A stretch of DNA of 33,931 bases. It comes from JAVBMB01 sp031552995 (GTDB lineage Bacteria > Bacillota > Clostridia > Oscillospirales > Butyricicoccaceae). The notes under the pieces are model-generated. The model saw only the letters and a list, made by a program, of their open reading frames with translations. It did no database searches and was not told where the DNA came from. The position numbers and the translations under genes were made by a program. The DNA lies in NCBI GenBank assembly GCA_031552995.1, contig JAVBMB010000031.1:1-33931 (forward strand), in the 5' to 3' direction. Positions 8,663 through 16,566 of the stretch are shown here, one piece after another (the stretch's first letter is position 1; each line of letters begins with the position of its first letter).

Positions 8663-9718
8663 ATGCGCGTTTTAGTCATCAACCCCGGCGCCACTTCTAC
8701 GAAGATTTCGGTTTTCGATGAGAAAAACGAGGTGTTCAAAACGAATATCGAGCATCAAGCCGCCGAGCTTGAACCTTTCGAAAAAATCATCGATCAGATT
8801 GACTTTCGCCGAGGCATTATAGAGAGGGTGCTTGCCGCAAACGGCTTCTCGTTTACAGACTTTGACGCGTTTTGCGGCCGCGGCGGCCTGCTGCGCCACA
8901 TCCCTTCGGGTACATACCGCGTCACGGATGCCGTCATAAACGATTGCTATAACCCGCCTTACGGAGAGCATGCCTCAAACCTCGGCGCTGTGCTGGCAAA
9001 GCAGATGGCAGACTCTGTTTCACGCCCGGCGTTTTTTGTCGACCCGGTTTCGGTCGATGAGCTTCAGCCCTACGCGCGCGTCTCGGGGTTCGAGGGCATG
9101 CAGAGGGAAAGCTTTTTCCACGCGCTCAATCAAAAAGCCGCCGCGCGCAAGGCGGCCGAGATACTCGGCAAGCCTTACGGGCAGCTCAACCTGATTGTCG
9201 TGCATATGGGCGGCGGCGTCTCGGTCGCTGCGCATCAAAAGGGCCGTGTTGTCGATAACTATAACGTCAAGGATGACGGCAGCTTCTCGCTCAACCGCGC
9301 CGGCGCGCTGCCGGTCAACGCCGTCATAAACTACTGCTTCTCCGGCAAAACAAAGGCCGAGGTTAAGCGCATATTCGGCAACGAGGCCGGCGTATATTCA
9401 TACCTCGGCACTACGGATTTCCGCGAGGTCGAGCGCCGCGCGTTTGAGCTGAATGACGAAAAGGCCCGGCTCATTTTCGGCTCAATGGCCTATCAGCACT
9501 CGCGCGATATCGGCGCTATGGCCGCCGTGCTTCGCTTCGAGGTCGACGCGATAGTTTTCACCGGAGGGATAGCCAACAGCAAGCGTTTCTGCGCCGAGAT
9601 AGAGAGCTATGTCGGCAAGCTCGCGCAGATTGTCACAGTCCCCGGCGAAGAGGAGATGCGCTCGCTCGCCGAGGGCGCGCTGCGCGTGCTGCACGGCGAA
9701 CCCGCCGGCGAATATTAA
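8663..9718 (+). CDS. buk: Butyrate kinase family acyl kinase
   Basis: This kinase converts acyl-phosphate plus ADP to carboxylic acid plus ATP. It belongs to the acetokinase superfamily, seen in the N-terminal phosphate loop (VINPGATSTK), GGLLRHIPSGTYRV, and MGGGVSVAAHQKGRVVDNYN with DDGSFSLNRAGALP, followed by a C-terminal VFTGGIANS motif. The ATG at 8663 gives 351 residues, a normal length for butyrate kinases and matching their usual start; a GTG at 8642 is in frame but lies inside a hairpin. It is the first gene of a tight four-gene unit with ptb and iorAB. This context suggests that the natural substrate may be an aryl- or branched-chain acyl-phosphate rather than butyryl-phosphate; that part is inference. 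Confidence 0.93.
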   Translation: MRVLVINPGATSTKISVFDEKNEVFKTNIEHQAAELEPFEKIIDQIDFRRGIIERVLAANGFSFTDFDAFCGRGGLLRHIPSGTYRVTDAVINDCYNPPYGEHASNLGAVLAKQMADSVSRPAFFVDPVSVDELQPYARVSGFEGMQRESFFHALNQKAAARKAAEILGKPYGQLNLIVVHMGGGVSVAAHQKGRVVDNYNVKDDGSFSLNRAGALPVNAVINYCFSGKTKAEVKRIFGNEAGVYSYLGTTDFREVERRAFELNDEKARLIFGSMAYQHSRDIGAMAAVLRFEVDAIVFTGGIANSKRFCAEIESYVGKLAQIVTVPGEEEMRSLAEGALRVLHGEPAGEY

Positions 9719-9734
9719 AAGGGGAGTGCCGATA

Positions 9735-10643
9735 ATGAAAAATATAAGCGAAATTATCGAGCTTGCCCGTCAGGGCAAGGGCGGCGCAATCGCCGTCGCG
9801 GCGGCGCACGACGCCGACGTGCTAAAGGCGGCTGTCGCCGCCGCGAAAGAGAACATCGCCATCCCGATTTTTGTCGGGAAAAGCGGCAGGATATCCGAAA
9901 TCCTGACACAGCTCGGAGAATCTCCGGACAGCTATAATATCATCAGCGCCGAAACGGACGAGCAGTGCGCCGCGCTCGCGGTTCAGCAGGTGCGCGACGG
10001 CAAGGCGGATTTTCTGATGAAGGGGCTTATGCCGACATCGCTCCTCATGCGGGAGGTTGTCTCGCGCGAGTCCGGTCTGCGCACCGGCAGGCTGCTCAGC
10101 CACATCATGGTGTACGAGGTTCCGGGCTACGACAGGCTGCTTGTCAACACCGACGGCGGCATGGTCACGGCGCCGGACCTTGAGAAGAAGGCCGGCATTC
10201 TCGAAAATGCCGCCGTCACGCTCAAGGCGCTCGGTTACGGCCGCGTCAACGCGGCGTGCGTCTGCGGGGCAGAGTTTGTCGACCCCAAAATACAGGCGAC
10301 CGTCGACGCCGAGGCGCTGTGCGGGATGACCGACATATGGGATAAGTACGACATGAATGTCTACGGCCCTGTCGGGCTCGATCTCGCAATCAGCGAGGAG
10401 GCCTGCCGCCACAAGGGCTACAGGGCCGAGGGCGCGGGCAAGGCAGATATAATTCTCGTCCCTGCCTACGAGGTCGGCAACGGCATCGGCAAGGCGCTGA
10501 CATACTTTGCCGGCGCAAAATCCGCCGGGCTGATTGTCGGCGCAAAGGTGCCCATTGTCCTCGTCTCACGCTCCGACACCGCCGAAACAAAGCTCGCGTC
10601 CATAGCGTTTGGCGCCGCCGTCAGCCGCCGGGACAATGCTTAA
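9735..10643 (+). CDS. ptb: Phosphate butyryltransferase family
   Basis: This 302-residue protein transfers an acyl group from CoA to phosphate, giving the acyl-phosphate used by the kinase upstream. It has the phosphate acetyl/butyryltransferase fold, with DFLMKGLMPTSLLMREV, LLSHIMVYEVPGYDRLLVNTDGG and the C-terminal VGAKVPIVLVSRSDTAETKL motif. The ATG at 9735 follows a GGGGAG site and starts 16 bases after buk ends; a longer open frame from 9609 only overlaps buk. The order buk-ptb is the reverse of the ptb-buk order in solventogenic Clostridium. Co-transcription with iorAB points to aryl- or branched-chain acyl-CoA as possible substrates, since Ptb enzymes are known to accept branched-chain acyl-CoA. 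Confidence 0.93.
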   Translation: MKNISEIIELARQGKGGAIAVAAAHDADVLKAAVAAAKENIAIPIFVGKSGRISEILTQLGESPDSYNIISAETDEQCAALAVQQVRDGKADFLMKGLMPTSLLMREVVSRESGLRTGRLLSHIMVYEVPGYDRLLVNTDGGMVTAPDLEKKAGILENAAVTLKALGYGRVNAACVCGAEFVDPKIQATVDAEALCGMTDIWDKYDMNVYGPVGLDLAISEEACRHKGYRAEGAGKADIILVPAYEVGNGIGKALTYFAGAKSAGLIVGAKVPIVLVSRSDTAETKLASIAFGAAVSRRDNA

Positions 10644-10687
10644 TTCAGCAAAAACTTCACTATATTAATCAAAGAGGTGCGTATCCG

Positions 10688-12430
10688 ATGAAACAACTCA
10701 TGACCGGCAACGAGGCCGTCGCCCGCGGCATCTATGAGGCCGGTGTAAAGGTGGGCAGCGCCTATCCGGGAACCCCTAGCACGGAGATTTTCGAGACACT
10801 CCCGCAGTATCAGGGCGTGTATTCCGAATGGGCGCCAAACGAAAAAGTCGCCGCCGAAGTCGCGTTCGGCGCGTCGATTGCCGGTGTGCGTTCGGTATGC
10901 GCTATGAAGCATGTCGGCGTCAATGTCGCGGCCGACCCGATTTTCACCGCGACATACAACGGCGTCGGCGCCGGGTTTGTAATCATCTCGGCCGACGACC
11001 CCGACATGCACTCGTCGCAGAACGAACAGGACAACCGCTATTACGCAAAGTTTGCCAAAATGCCGCTTATCGAGCCGTCGGACAGTCAGGAGTGCAAGGA
11101 TTTCATCAAATACGCGTTCGAACTGTCCGAGCGCTTTGACATCCCGGTGCTGTACCGCATGACGACGCGCATATGCCACTCGAAGAGCCTTGTCGACCTC
11201 GGCGAGCGCGTCGAGACCGAGGACAAATCCTATGTGCGCAACGTCGCCAAAAACGTCTGCACCCCCGCAAACGCCAAGGCGCACCGCCCTCAGCTCGAGC
11301 AGAAGCTGCGCGACATGCAGGCGTACGCAAACACAAGCCCGCTCAACCGCGTCGAGATGAGCGGCACGAAGCTCGGCGTAATCACCGCCTCCGTCGCCTA
11401 CCAGTACGCAAGGGAGGTGTTCCCCGAGGACACATCATTCCTCAAGCTTGGCTTCACATTCCCGCTGCCGATGGACCTCATCCGCGACTTTGCCTCCAAG
11501 GTCGACAAACTCATCGTCGTCGAGGAGCTTGAGCCGTTCATGGAGGAGCAGATCAAGGCCGCCGGAATCGACTGTCACGGCAAGGATTACATATCGCAGA
11601 TGTACGAGCTTAACCCCGAAGTCGTGCGGCGCGGCGTGTTCGGGCAGGAGCCAGAAACAGCGGCTGTCGACAGCACGCCCGTCGGACGTCCGCCGGTGCT
11701 GTGCCCCGGCTGCCCGCACCGCGGGTTCTTCTATACGCTGTCAAAGGGCAAGGATTATTGCATCTGCGGGGATATCGGCTGCTACACGCTCGGCTGCGCA
11801 CCCCCGCTTGGCGCTATGGACACCGTCGTGTGCATGGGCGGCGGTTTCTCGCTCGCCGCCGGCATGGCCAAGGCGTTCGAGCTGAAGGGCGAAAAGAAAA
11901 AGGTGCTGGGCGTCCTTGGCGACAGTACATTTTTCCACAGCGGCATCACCGGCGCCATCGAGATAATATACAACAGGGCAAATGTCATCCCGTGCGTGCT
12001 CGATAACAGCATCACCGGCATGACAGGCCATCAGGATAACCCCGGCAGCGGCAAGACGCTTATGGGCGAAATCGCCCAGAGCGTCGCAATCGAGGGGGTG
12101 CTGGCCGCATGCGGCTTCAAGAACATCATCATTGTCGACCCGCAGGACCTTAAAGCCATGGAAAAGGCTGTCGCCGACGCGCTTGAAAGTGTCGAGCCGG
12201 CGGCAATCATCACGCGCCGCCCCTGCCTGCTCATCAAGGATATGAAGCACGACATCGGCAAATGCGCTGTCGACACCGCCAAGTGCCGCAGCTGCAAGAT
12301 GTGCCTCAAGGTCGGATGTCCCGCCGTCTTCATGAAGGACGGCAAAGCTACGATTGACCAGACCCAGTGCGTCGGCTGCAGGGTGTGCGCCCAGGTGTGC
12401 CCGTTCGGCGCCATCGAAAGGACGGTTTGA
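10688..12430 (+). CDS. iorA: Indolepyruvate:ferredoxin oxidoreductase alpha subunit
   Basis: IorA with IorB oxidatively decarboxylates aryl 2-oxo acids (indolepyruvate, phenylpyruvate, hydroxyphenylpyruvate) to aryl-acetyl-CoA and reduces ferredoxin. The 580-residue protein starts with the pyrimidine-binding domain (TGNEAVARGIYEAGVKVGSA, YPGTPSTEI). It contains the thiamine-pyrophosphate-binding region (CGDIGCYTLGCAPPLGA and GVLGDSTFFHSG) and ends with two [4Fe-4S] sets: CRSCKMCLKVGCP and CVGCRVCAQVCP. An AGAGGTG ribosome site precedes the ATG, 44 bases after ptb. The IorA family is clear, but the exact 2-oxo acid preference cannot be read from sequence. Confidence 0.95.
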   Translation: MKQLMTGNEAVARGIYEAGVKVGSAYPGTPSTEIFETLPQYQGVYSEWAPNEKVAAEVAFGASIAGVRSVCAMKHVGVNVAADPIFTATYNGVGAGFVIISADDPDMHSSQNEQDNRYYAKFAKMPLIEPSDSQECKDFIKYAFELSERFDIPVLYRMTTRICHSKSLVDLGERVETEDKSYVRNVAKNVCTPANAKAHRPQLEQKLRDMQAYANTSPLNRVEMSGTKLGVITASVAYQYAREVFPEDTSFLKLGFTFPLPMDLIRDFASKVDKLIVVEELEPFMEEQIKAAGIDCHGKDYISQMYELNPEVVRRGVFGQEPETAAVDSTPVGRPPVLCPGCPHRGFFYTLSKGKDYCICGDIGCYTLGCAPPLGAMDTVVCMGGGFSLAAGMAKAFELKGEKKKVLGVLGDSTFFHSGITGAIEIIYNRANVIPCVLDNSITGMTGHQDNPGSGKTLMGEIAQSVAIEGVLAACGFKNIIIVDPQDLKAMEKAVADALESVEPAAIITRRPCLLIKDMKHDIGKCAVDTAKCRSCKMCLKVGCPAVFMKDGKATIDQTQCVGCRVCAQVCPFGAIERTV

Positions 12431-12435
12431 CAGCT

Positions 12436-13014
12436 ATGAGCAATGTAAAAAGCATACTTCTCGTCGGTGTCGGCGGTCAAGGCACAATCCTCGTCAGCAA
12501 GCTGCTGACGCAGGGGCTCGTCAAGGCGGGCTTTGATGTAAAGATGAGCGAGGTTCACGGCATGGCTCAGCGCGGCGGAAGCGTATCGACGCAGGTGCGC
12601 TACGGCGGGAAGGTATACTCGCCGATTATCGGCCGCGGTCAGGCCGACATCCTTGTCGCGTTCGAAAAAATGGAGGCGGTGCGTTACAGCCAGTTTTTGA
12701 AGCCTAGCGGTGTCGCCGTTATAAACAACCACGAAATCGTCCCCATGCCGGTCGCGGCTGGGCAGGCCGAATACCCTCAGGGCACAGTTGAGGCAATGCG
12801 GAAGTCGTTCAAATGCATTGTCGTCGAGGGCGCTAAAATCGCGCTGGAAATCGGCAACCCGCGCGTAATGAATGTCGTGCTGTTCGGCGCGATGGTCTCG
12901 GCGCTGGGCATGGATGATATCGACTGGATAGAGGTGCTGCGCGAGAACCTGCCGCCCAAGCTCGTCGACATCAATATAAAGGCGTTCGAGGCCGGCAGGG
13001 CGCTCAGCGTCTGA
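12436..13014 (+). CDS. iorB: Indolepyruvate:ferredoxin oxidoreductase beta subunit
   Basis: This is the 192-residue partner of IorA, the gamma-type domain of 2-oxoacid:ferredoxin oxidoreductases. Its N-terminus has the nucleotide-like glycine motif GVGGQGTILVSKLL and the family signature SEVHGMAQRGGSVSTQVRYG. The ATG at 12436 lies 5 bases after the iorA stop, indicating translational coupling, and gives the standard short IorB length; a frame-open extension into iorA is not needed. It is the last gene of the operon and is followed by a terminator. Confidence 0.95.
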   Translation: MSNVKSILLVGVGGQGTILVSKLLTQGLVKAGFDVKMSEVHGMAQRGGSVSTQVRYGGKVYSPIIGRGQADILVAFEKMEAVRYSQFLKPSGVAVINNHEIVPMPVAAGQAEYPQGTVEAMRKSFKCIVVEGAKIALEIGNPRVMNVVLFGAMVSALGMDDIDWIEVLRENLPPKLVDINIKAFEAGRALSV

Positions 13015-13067
13015 GCGAGCTCTCATTTTCCCGACAGAAACACCAAAATCCGCATGAAAACACCAGC

Positions 13068-13104
13068 AAAAGCCCACGTGCCGCGCCGCGGCGCGCGGGC
13101 TTTT
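13068..13104 (+). terminator. Terminator of the buk-ptb-iorAB operon
   Basis: The arms 13068-13084 and 13088-13104 pair over about 17 bp with one A-C mismatch and one G-U pair, from AAAAGCCC on the left to GGGCTTTT on the right. It lies 54 bases after the iorB stop. Confidence 0.75.
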
Positions 13105-13155
13105 CCCGCTATATCGAAATTGCGGTTATATTTTCCGAAACTATTCGATGGATTG

Positions 13156-13184
13156 TTGCAATTCAGCGGGATATTAGGTATTAT
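13156..13184 (+). promoter_or_regulatory. Promoter for the S-layer/C39 protein gene
   Basis: TTGCAA (13156-13161), a 17-base spacer and TATTAT (13179-13184) precede the start by about 94 bases. Confidence 0.55.
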
Positions 13185-13211
13185 TATAACTGTATTCAAC
13201 ACACATTTTGT

Positions 13212-13256
13212 CCGGCTAAAACAGCCGGCGAACGGCCGCGGCGCAGATGCCCGGCT
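13212..13256 (+). promoter_or_regulatory. Alternating hairpins in the 5' leader
   Basis: Three blocks, CCGGCT (13212-13217), AGCCGG (13223-13228) and CCGGCT (13251-13256), allow two mutually exclusive stems: first with second, or second with third (the latter extendable by ACAGCCGG/CCGGCTGT). The third block ends 5 bases before the AAAGGAG ribosome site. This could be a simple stabilising or switching leader; no known riboswitch was recognised. Confidence 0.3.
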
Positions 13257-13277
13257 GTAATGAAAGGAGATTGAAAA

Positions 13278-15836
13278 TTGAAAAAGACATCTTGCATTCT
13301 CGCGCTGACACTGGCACTGGCCATGCTCATAAGCTGTGTCACAATCGCCGCCGGGGGTAACGACTACCAGGGTCTGGCGTGTGAGGAAGCGGTAACCGAG
13401 CTTATGCGCCTGGGCATCGTCAACGGATATCCCGACGGCAGCTTCAAGCCGGAAAGACCGATTACGCGGGCAGAGATCGCAAAGATTCTTTCTATCGCCA
13501 AAACGGATAGATACCCAACATCTACAGGCACTCTGCCGACTTTAACCGACATCAAGGGGCACTGGGCCGAGAGCAATATTGTCCGCGGCGTCACATTCGG
13601 GCTGATTTTGGGCTATCCCAACGGCACATTTGCCCCGAACAAGAACATAACCTACGGCGAGACCGCCGCCCTGTGCATCAGGCTGCTCGGGTATAACGAC
13701 ACCGTGCTGCCCGGCATAGCCAAATACTTCGAAAAAGCGACCGAGCTGGGCATTATGGAAGGCATCACCGGCAAAAGCGGCGACACCGCTCTGCGCGGCG
13801 ATGTTGCGCAGATGTTGCTGCGCGCCATGAAGCTGCCCATCGGCAAGTCGGCCGACGGCGCCTTCTCCGCCAACGCCCCGCAGATGACATACTTCGAGCT
13901 TCTCAACACCCTTAAGGGCTTCGACAATTCAAAAAAGCTCGTTAACTTCATGCTGTGCGGCTACTACGAGGATAACCTTATCAACGCCGCCAAGGTCGCC
14001 GAAAAACCTGCGCTCTACCTGTGGAGCAAACAGTACGGCGCTTACACAAAGCTTGATGCGGCCGACATTACGGCAGCTGTTCTTTACAACTTCGTCGCCG
14101 TGTGCGACAGTGATGCCGACGGCGCCGGCGACGCGCTTTACATCGTAAACCGTGCCGACAGCGCCGACCGCTGGGACGCCGGGATGGACTATATTTATCC
14201 CGAAGAGACCGACGCGTTCACGCAGGCCCACAACATCCCGTATGGCGAGCGGCTGCTTGGCTTTGCTGATGCCGACGGCTATCTAGACGGCGCCGCGGCC
14301 GATTTCTCTAATATCGTCAAGGCCGGAGACCTTGAAAACGCTACATACTGGGCCGATTATGACTGGTACAATTCCACCGGCAAGGGCAGCCTGACGCTGC
14401 TTGGCAAGTTCAAGACGACGCAGCAGTCAACAGGCTGGGCATGCGGCGTCACATGCGCCACAATGGTGCTCGATTGGTACGGCCTGCGCGGCGACCTCAA
14501 CGAGCTTGACCTGTCGGCGCTGCGCAATACAAAGGAAAAATACGGCGCCTACCGCTTTGGCAGCGCCACGGACGTCAAGATGTTCATCAATGTCTTTGAC
14601 GCGCTTAATAAGATGGAGGGCAAGTCCGTCTGGCAGTACGAGTCCACGTATGACTTCGTCGATGCCGACGGGAACCTTGACGAGGCATATTTGAGCACAG
14701 ACTGGATACTCGAGCGGCTTAACGCTGGCAAGCCTATCCTCGTCGGTTGGAACAGCTTCGGCGGCCACTGGCAGGTCATCATCGGCTATGACACTATGGG
14801 CACCGAGGGCACAGCCGACGACGTACTGATTCTCGCCGATCCGTATGACAGCACCGACCACCGCAACGACGGCGTCAATGTGCAATCCTATGAGCGTTTG
14901 TATTACGACTGGACACAGACATTCGACCGCGACTTCTCTGCCGCGAAAGAATATGGTATGCCTGTCGTGTTCGTCCCGACGCCTGTAGGCTACACAAACG
15001 CGCTCGCCCCTGTCAAGGGCGCGGGGCTCATGCCCGCGGTGTGGAAGACATCTGCCGCGTCGGACATGACCGACAAGATGCTCATCCCGTACGGCAAGAC
15101 GGCCGATGACCTCGCCGCCGCGCCGGAGTATAAATATTCGCTGGAGCAGCGCGGCGCAAACGGCCTCGCCGGCCCGGCAAGCAGCGACTGGTATCGCAAA
15201 GCCGACGTCAAAAACTCGCCGTACTATCCGGGGTACGACTTCTATTCCGGCACGGGCATCACCGATACGCTCGATATCCTGAAAAACTTCAAGACCTCCC
15301 AGCAGGCGTCCGAGTGGACATGCGGCCCCTCATCGCTGCGCATGGTATTCGAATGGTTCGGCATGACGGCAGAGGAGAGCGAGTTCACCCTCGCCCACAT
15401 GCGCGACAACGATAAAGAGGGCGCGACGACGCTCGACGGCATAACCGCCATATTCGCCGGCATGTCCGCTAAGCACGGCCAGAAGTGGGATATTGTCACG
15501 ACAGACGATCTCGATGACGACCTCGCCTATGACGGTCACTACCTCGAGGGCGGCTCCGAAGACGGCCTCATCCCGTTCTTTATCAGTCAGGGCATCCCGG
15601 TACTCATCGGTTGGGACGAATGGGGCGGCCACTGGCAGGTCATCATCGGCTACGATGATATGGGCACCGACGGCACACAGGACGATGTCATTGTCCTCGC
15701 CGACCCGTATGACACGACCGACCACAATCAGGACGGTTATGTCGTCGAATCATATGAGCGCCTGATCTATGGCTGGGGCGCCGGGTTCGACAGCCGCGGA
15801 GATTATGTCTTTGCCGCCGCCGTACCGGTAAAATAA
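13278..15836 (+). CDS. S-layer-anchored protein with tandem C39-like peptidase domains
   Basis: This 852-residue secreted protein starts at a TTG 9 bases after AAAGGAG, with a signal peptide (KKTSCILALTLALAMLISC). Three S-layer-homology repeats follow (about 30-70, 88-138 and 145-190; for example LGIVNGYPDGSFKPERPITR), which would bind it to secondary cell-wall polymer. After a spacer come two similar peptidase C39-like (papain-fold) domains. Domain 1 has Cys389 (preceded by TTQQSTGWA), His497 (GGHWQVIIGYD) and Asp521 (ADPYD). Domain 2 has Cys682 (TSQQASEWT), His785 and Asp809. Both keep the catalytic triad and the Gln upstream of Cys. The two copies are clearly duplicated. A role in cutting surface peptides or proteins is inferred; no bacteriocin leader or ABC exporter is fused to it. 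Confidence 0.9.
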   Translation: MKKTSCILALTLALAMLISCVTIAAGGNDYQGLACEEAVTELMRLGIVNGYPDGSFKPERPITRAEIAKILSIAKTDRYPTSTGTLPTLTDIKGHWAESNIVRGVTFGLILGYPNGTFAPNKNITYGETAALCIRLLGYNDTVLPGIAKYFEKATELGIMEGITGKSGDTALRGDVAQMLLRAMKLPIGKSADGAFSANAPQMTYFELLNTLKGFDNSKKLVNFMLCGYYEDNLINAAKVAEKPALYLWSKQYGAYTKLDAADITAAVLYNFVAVCDSDADGAGDALYIVNRADSADRWDAGMDYIYPEETDAFTQAHNIPYGERLLGFADADGYLDGAAADFSNIVKAGDLENATYWADYDWYNSTGKGSLTLLGKFKTTQQSTGWACGVTCATMVLDWYGLRGDLNELDLSALRNTKEKYGAYRFGSATDVKMFINVFDALNKMEGKSVWQYESTYDFVDADGNLDEAYLSTDWILERLNAGKPILVGWNSFGGHWQVIIGYDTMGTEGTADDVLILADPYDSTDHRNDGVNVQSYERLYYDWTQTFDRDFSAAKEYGMPVVFVPTPVGYTNALAPVKGAGLMPAVWKTSAASDMTDKMLIPYGKTADDLAAAPEYKYSLEQRGANGLAGPASSDWYRKADVKNSPYYPGYDFYSGTGITDTLDILKNFKTSQQASEWTCGPSSLRMVFEWFGMTAEESEFTLAHMRDNDKEGATTLDGITAIFAGMSAKHGQKWDIVTTDDLDDDLAYDGHYLEGGSEDGLIPFFISQGIPVLIGWDEWGGHWQVIIGYDDMGTDGTQDDVIVLADPYDTTDHNQDGYVVESYERLIYGWGAGFDSRGDYVFAAAVPVK

Positions 15837-15852
15837 GCATTATTTGCAATAA

Positions 15853-15880
15853 AAGACGCAGGGTTATCACCCTGCGTCTT
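15853..15880 (+). terminator. Terminator of the S-layer/C39 gene (hairpin copy 1)
   Basis: An 11-bp perfect stem (AAGACGCAGGG with CCCTGCGTCTT) closes the loop TTATCA, 16 bases after the stop codon. The same hairpin recurs at 16050-16077. Confidence 0.7.
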
Positions 15881-15959
15881 AGGCTGTCAAAGAAAGGTGT
15901 TCAGGTTTTTGCATGAAAATTACATGATTAAAAAGTTCCTAAAACCCCTGCTTATAATC

Positions 15960-16040
15960 AAAAATTCCGGGAATTCATTTCCAGGAATTTTTATCATAAT
16001 TGAAAATTGCCCGAAAACCCTCAACGAAGTGGGTTTTTCG
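15960..16040. other. Two further hairpins between convergent genes
   Basis: AAAAATTCC (15960-15968) pairs with GGAATTTTT (15984-15992), and CGAAAACCC (16012-16020) pairs with GGGTTTTTCG (16031-16040, one bulged T). Together with the two copies of the GACGCAGGG hairpin they fill the gap between the S-layer gene and rpsT. No gene was seen in 15837-16155. Confidence 0.5.
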
Positions 16041-16049
16041 ACAGGCTCA

Positions 16050-16077
16050 GACGCAGGGTTATCACCCTGCGTCTTTT
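16050..16077 (+). terminator. Second copy of the GACGCAGGG hairpin
   Basis: The core of the hairpin at 15853-15880 is repeated here base for base over 26 bases, now followed by TTTT. The two copies lie 195 bases apart. Confidence 0.65.
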
Positions 16078-16106
16078 TCATCTTTTGCCCGCGCAAAGCG
16101 CAAAAC

Positions 16107-16132
16107 AAAAGACAGGCTTTCGCCTGTCTTTT
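16107..16132 (-). terminator. Terminator of rpsT
   Basis: A perfect 11-bp stem (AAAAGACAGGC with GCCTGTCTTTT) with a 4-base loop lies 23 bases beyond the rpsT stop, with a T-run on the minus strand. Confidence 0.8.
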
Positions 16133-16155
16133 ATGCCGCATGGCCGATAGATATC

Positions 16156-16416
16156 TTACTGCGCCGCGTTCATTTTCTTGGCAATAGCGCTCTTTTTGCG
16201 TGCCGCCGTGTTGGCGTGCAGCACGCCTTTAGCCACAGCTTTATCAATAGAAGAGACAGCGTCCCGGAAAGCAACCTGTGAAGATTCACCGCCGGCTGCG
16301 ACAGAAGAATCAAACTTCTTTATCTGGGTCTTAAGAGCGGTCTTGATTGAACGATTCCTGACGTTCTCACCCTTTGTGATGAGTACACGCTTTTTCGCAG
16401 ACTTGATATTAGGCAT
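16156..16416 (-). CDS. rpsT: 30S ribosomal protein S20
   Basis: The 86-residue basic protein begins MPNIKSAKKRVLITKGENVRNRS and contains the S20 C-terminal pattern KGVLHANTAARKKSAIAKKMN. S20 binds 16S rRNA in the small subunit. The start follows an AAAGGGGG ribosome site. The divergent neighbour gpr is a common clostridial arrangement. Confidence 0.98.
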   Translation of the reverse strand: MPNIKSAKKRVLITKGENVRNRSIKTALKTQIKKFDSSVAAGGESSQVAFRDAVSSIDKAVAKGVLHANTAARKKSAIAKKMNAAQ

Positions 16417-16455
16417 TTTTACAACCCCCTTTAACGGTAAATTTACAGCAGACCT

Positions 16456-16485
16456 ATTTTATCACATTATAATGTCGAAATGCAA
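16456..16485 (-). promoter_or_regulatory. Promoter for rpsT
   Basis: On the minus strand TTGCAT (16485-16480), an 18-base spacer and TAAAAT (16461-16456) precede the rpsT start by about 40 bases. Confidence 0.5.
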
Positions 16486-16566
16486 GCATAATCTTGCATA
16501 TTCTTTTATGATATATCAAAAAATAAAGCGTAAATGCGCGCCAGGCGAAGATAAGGAGTGATATAG

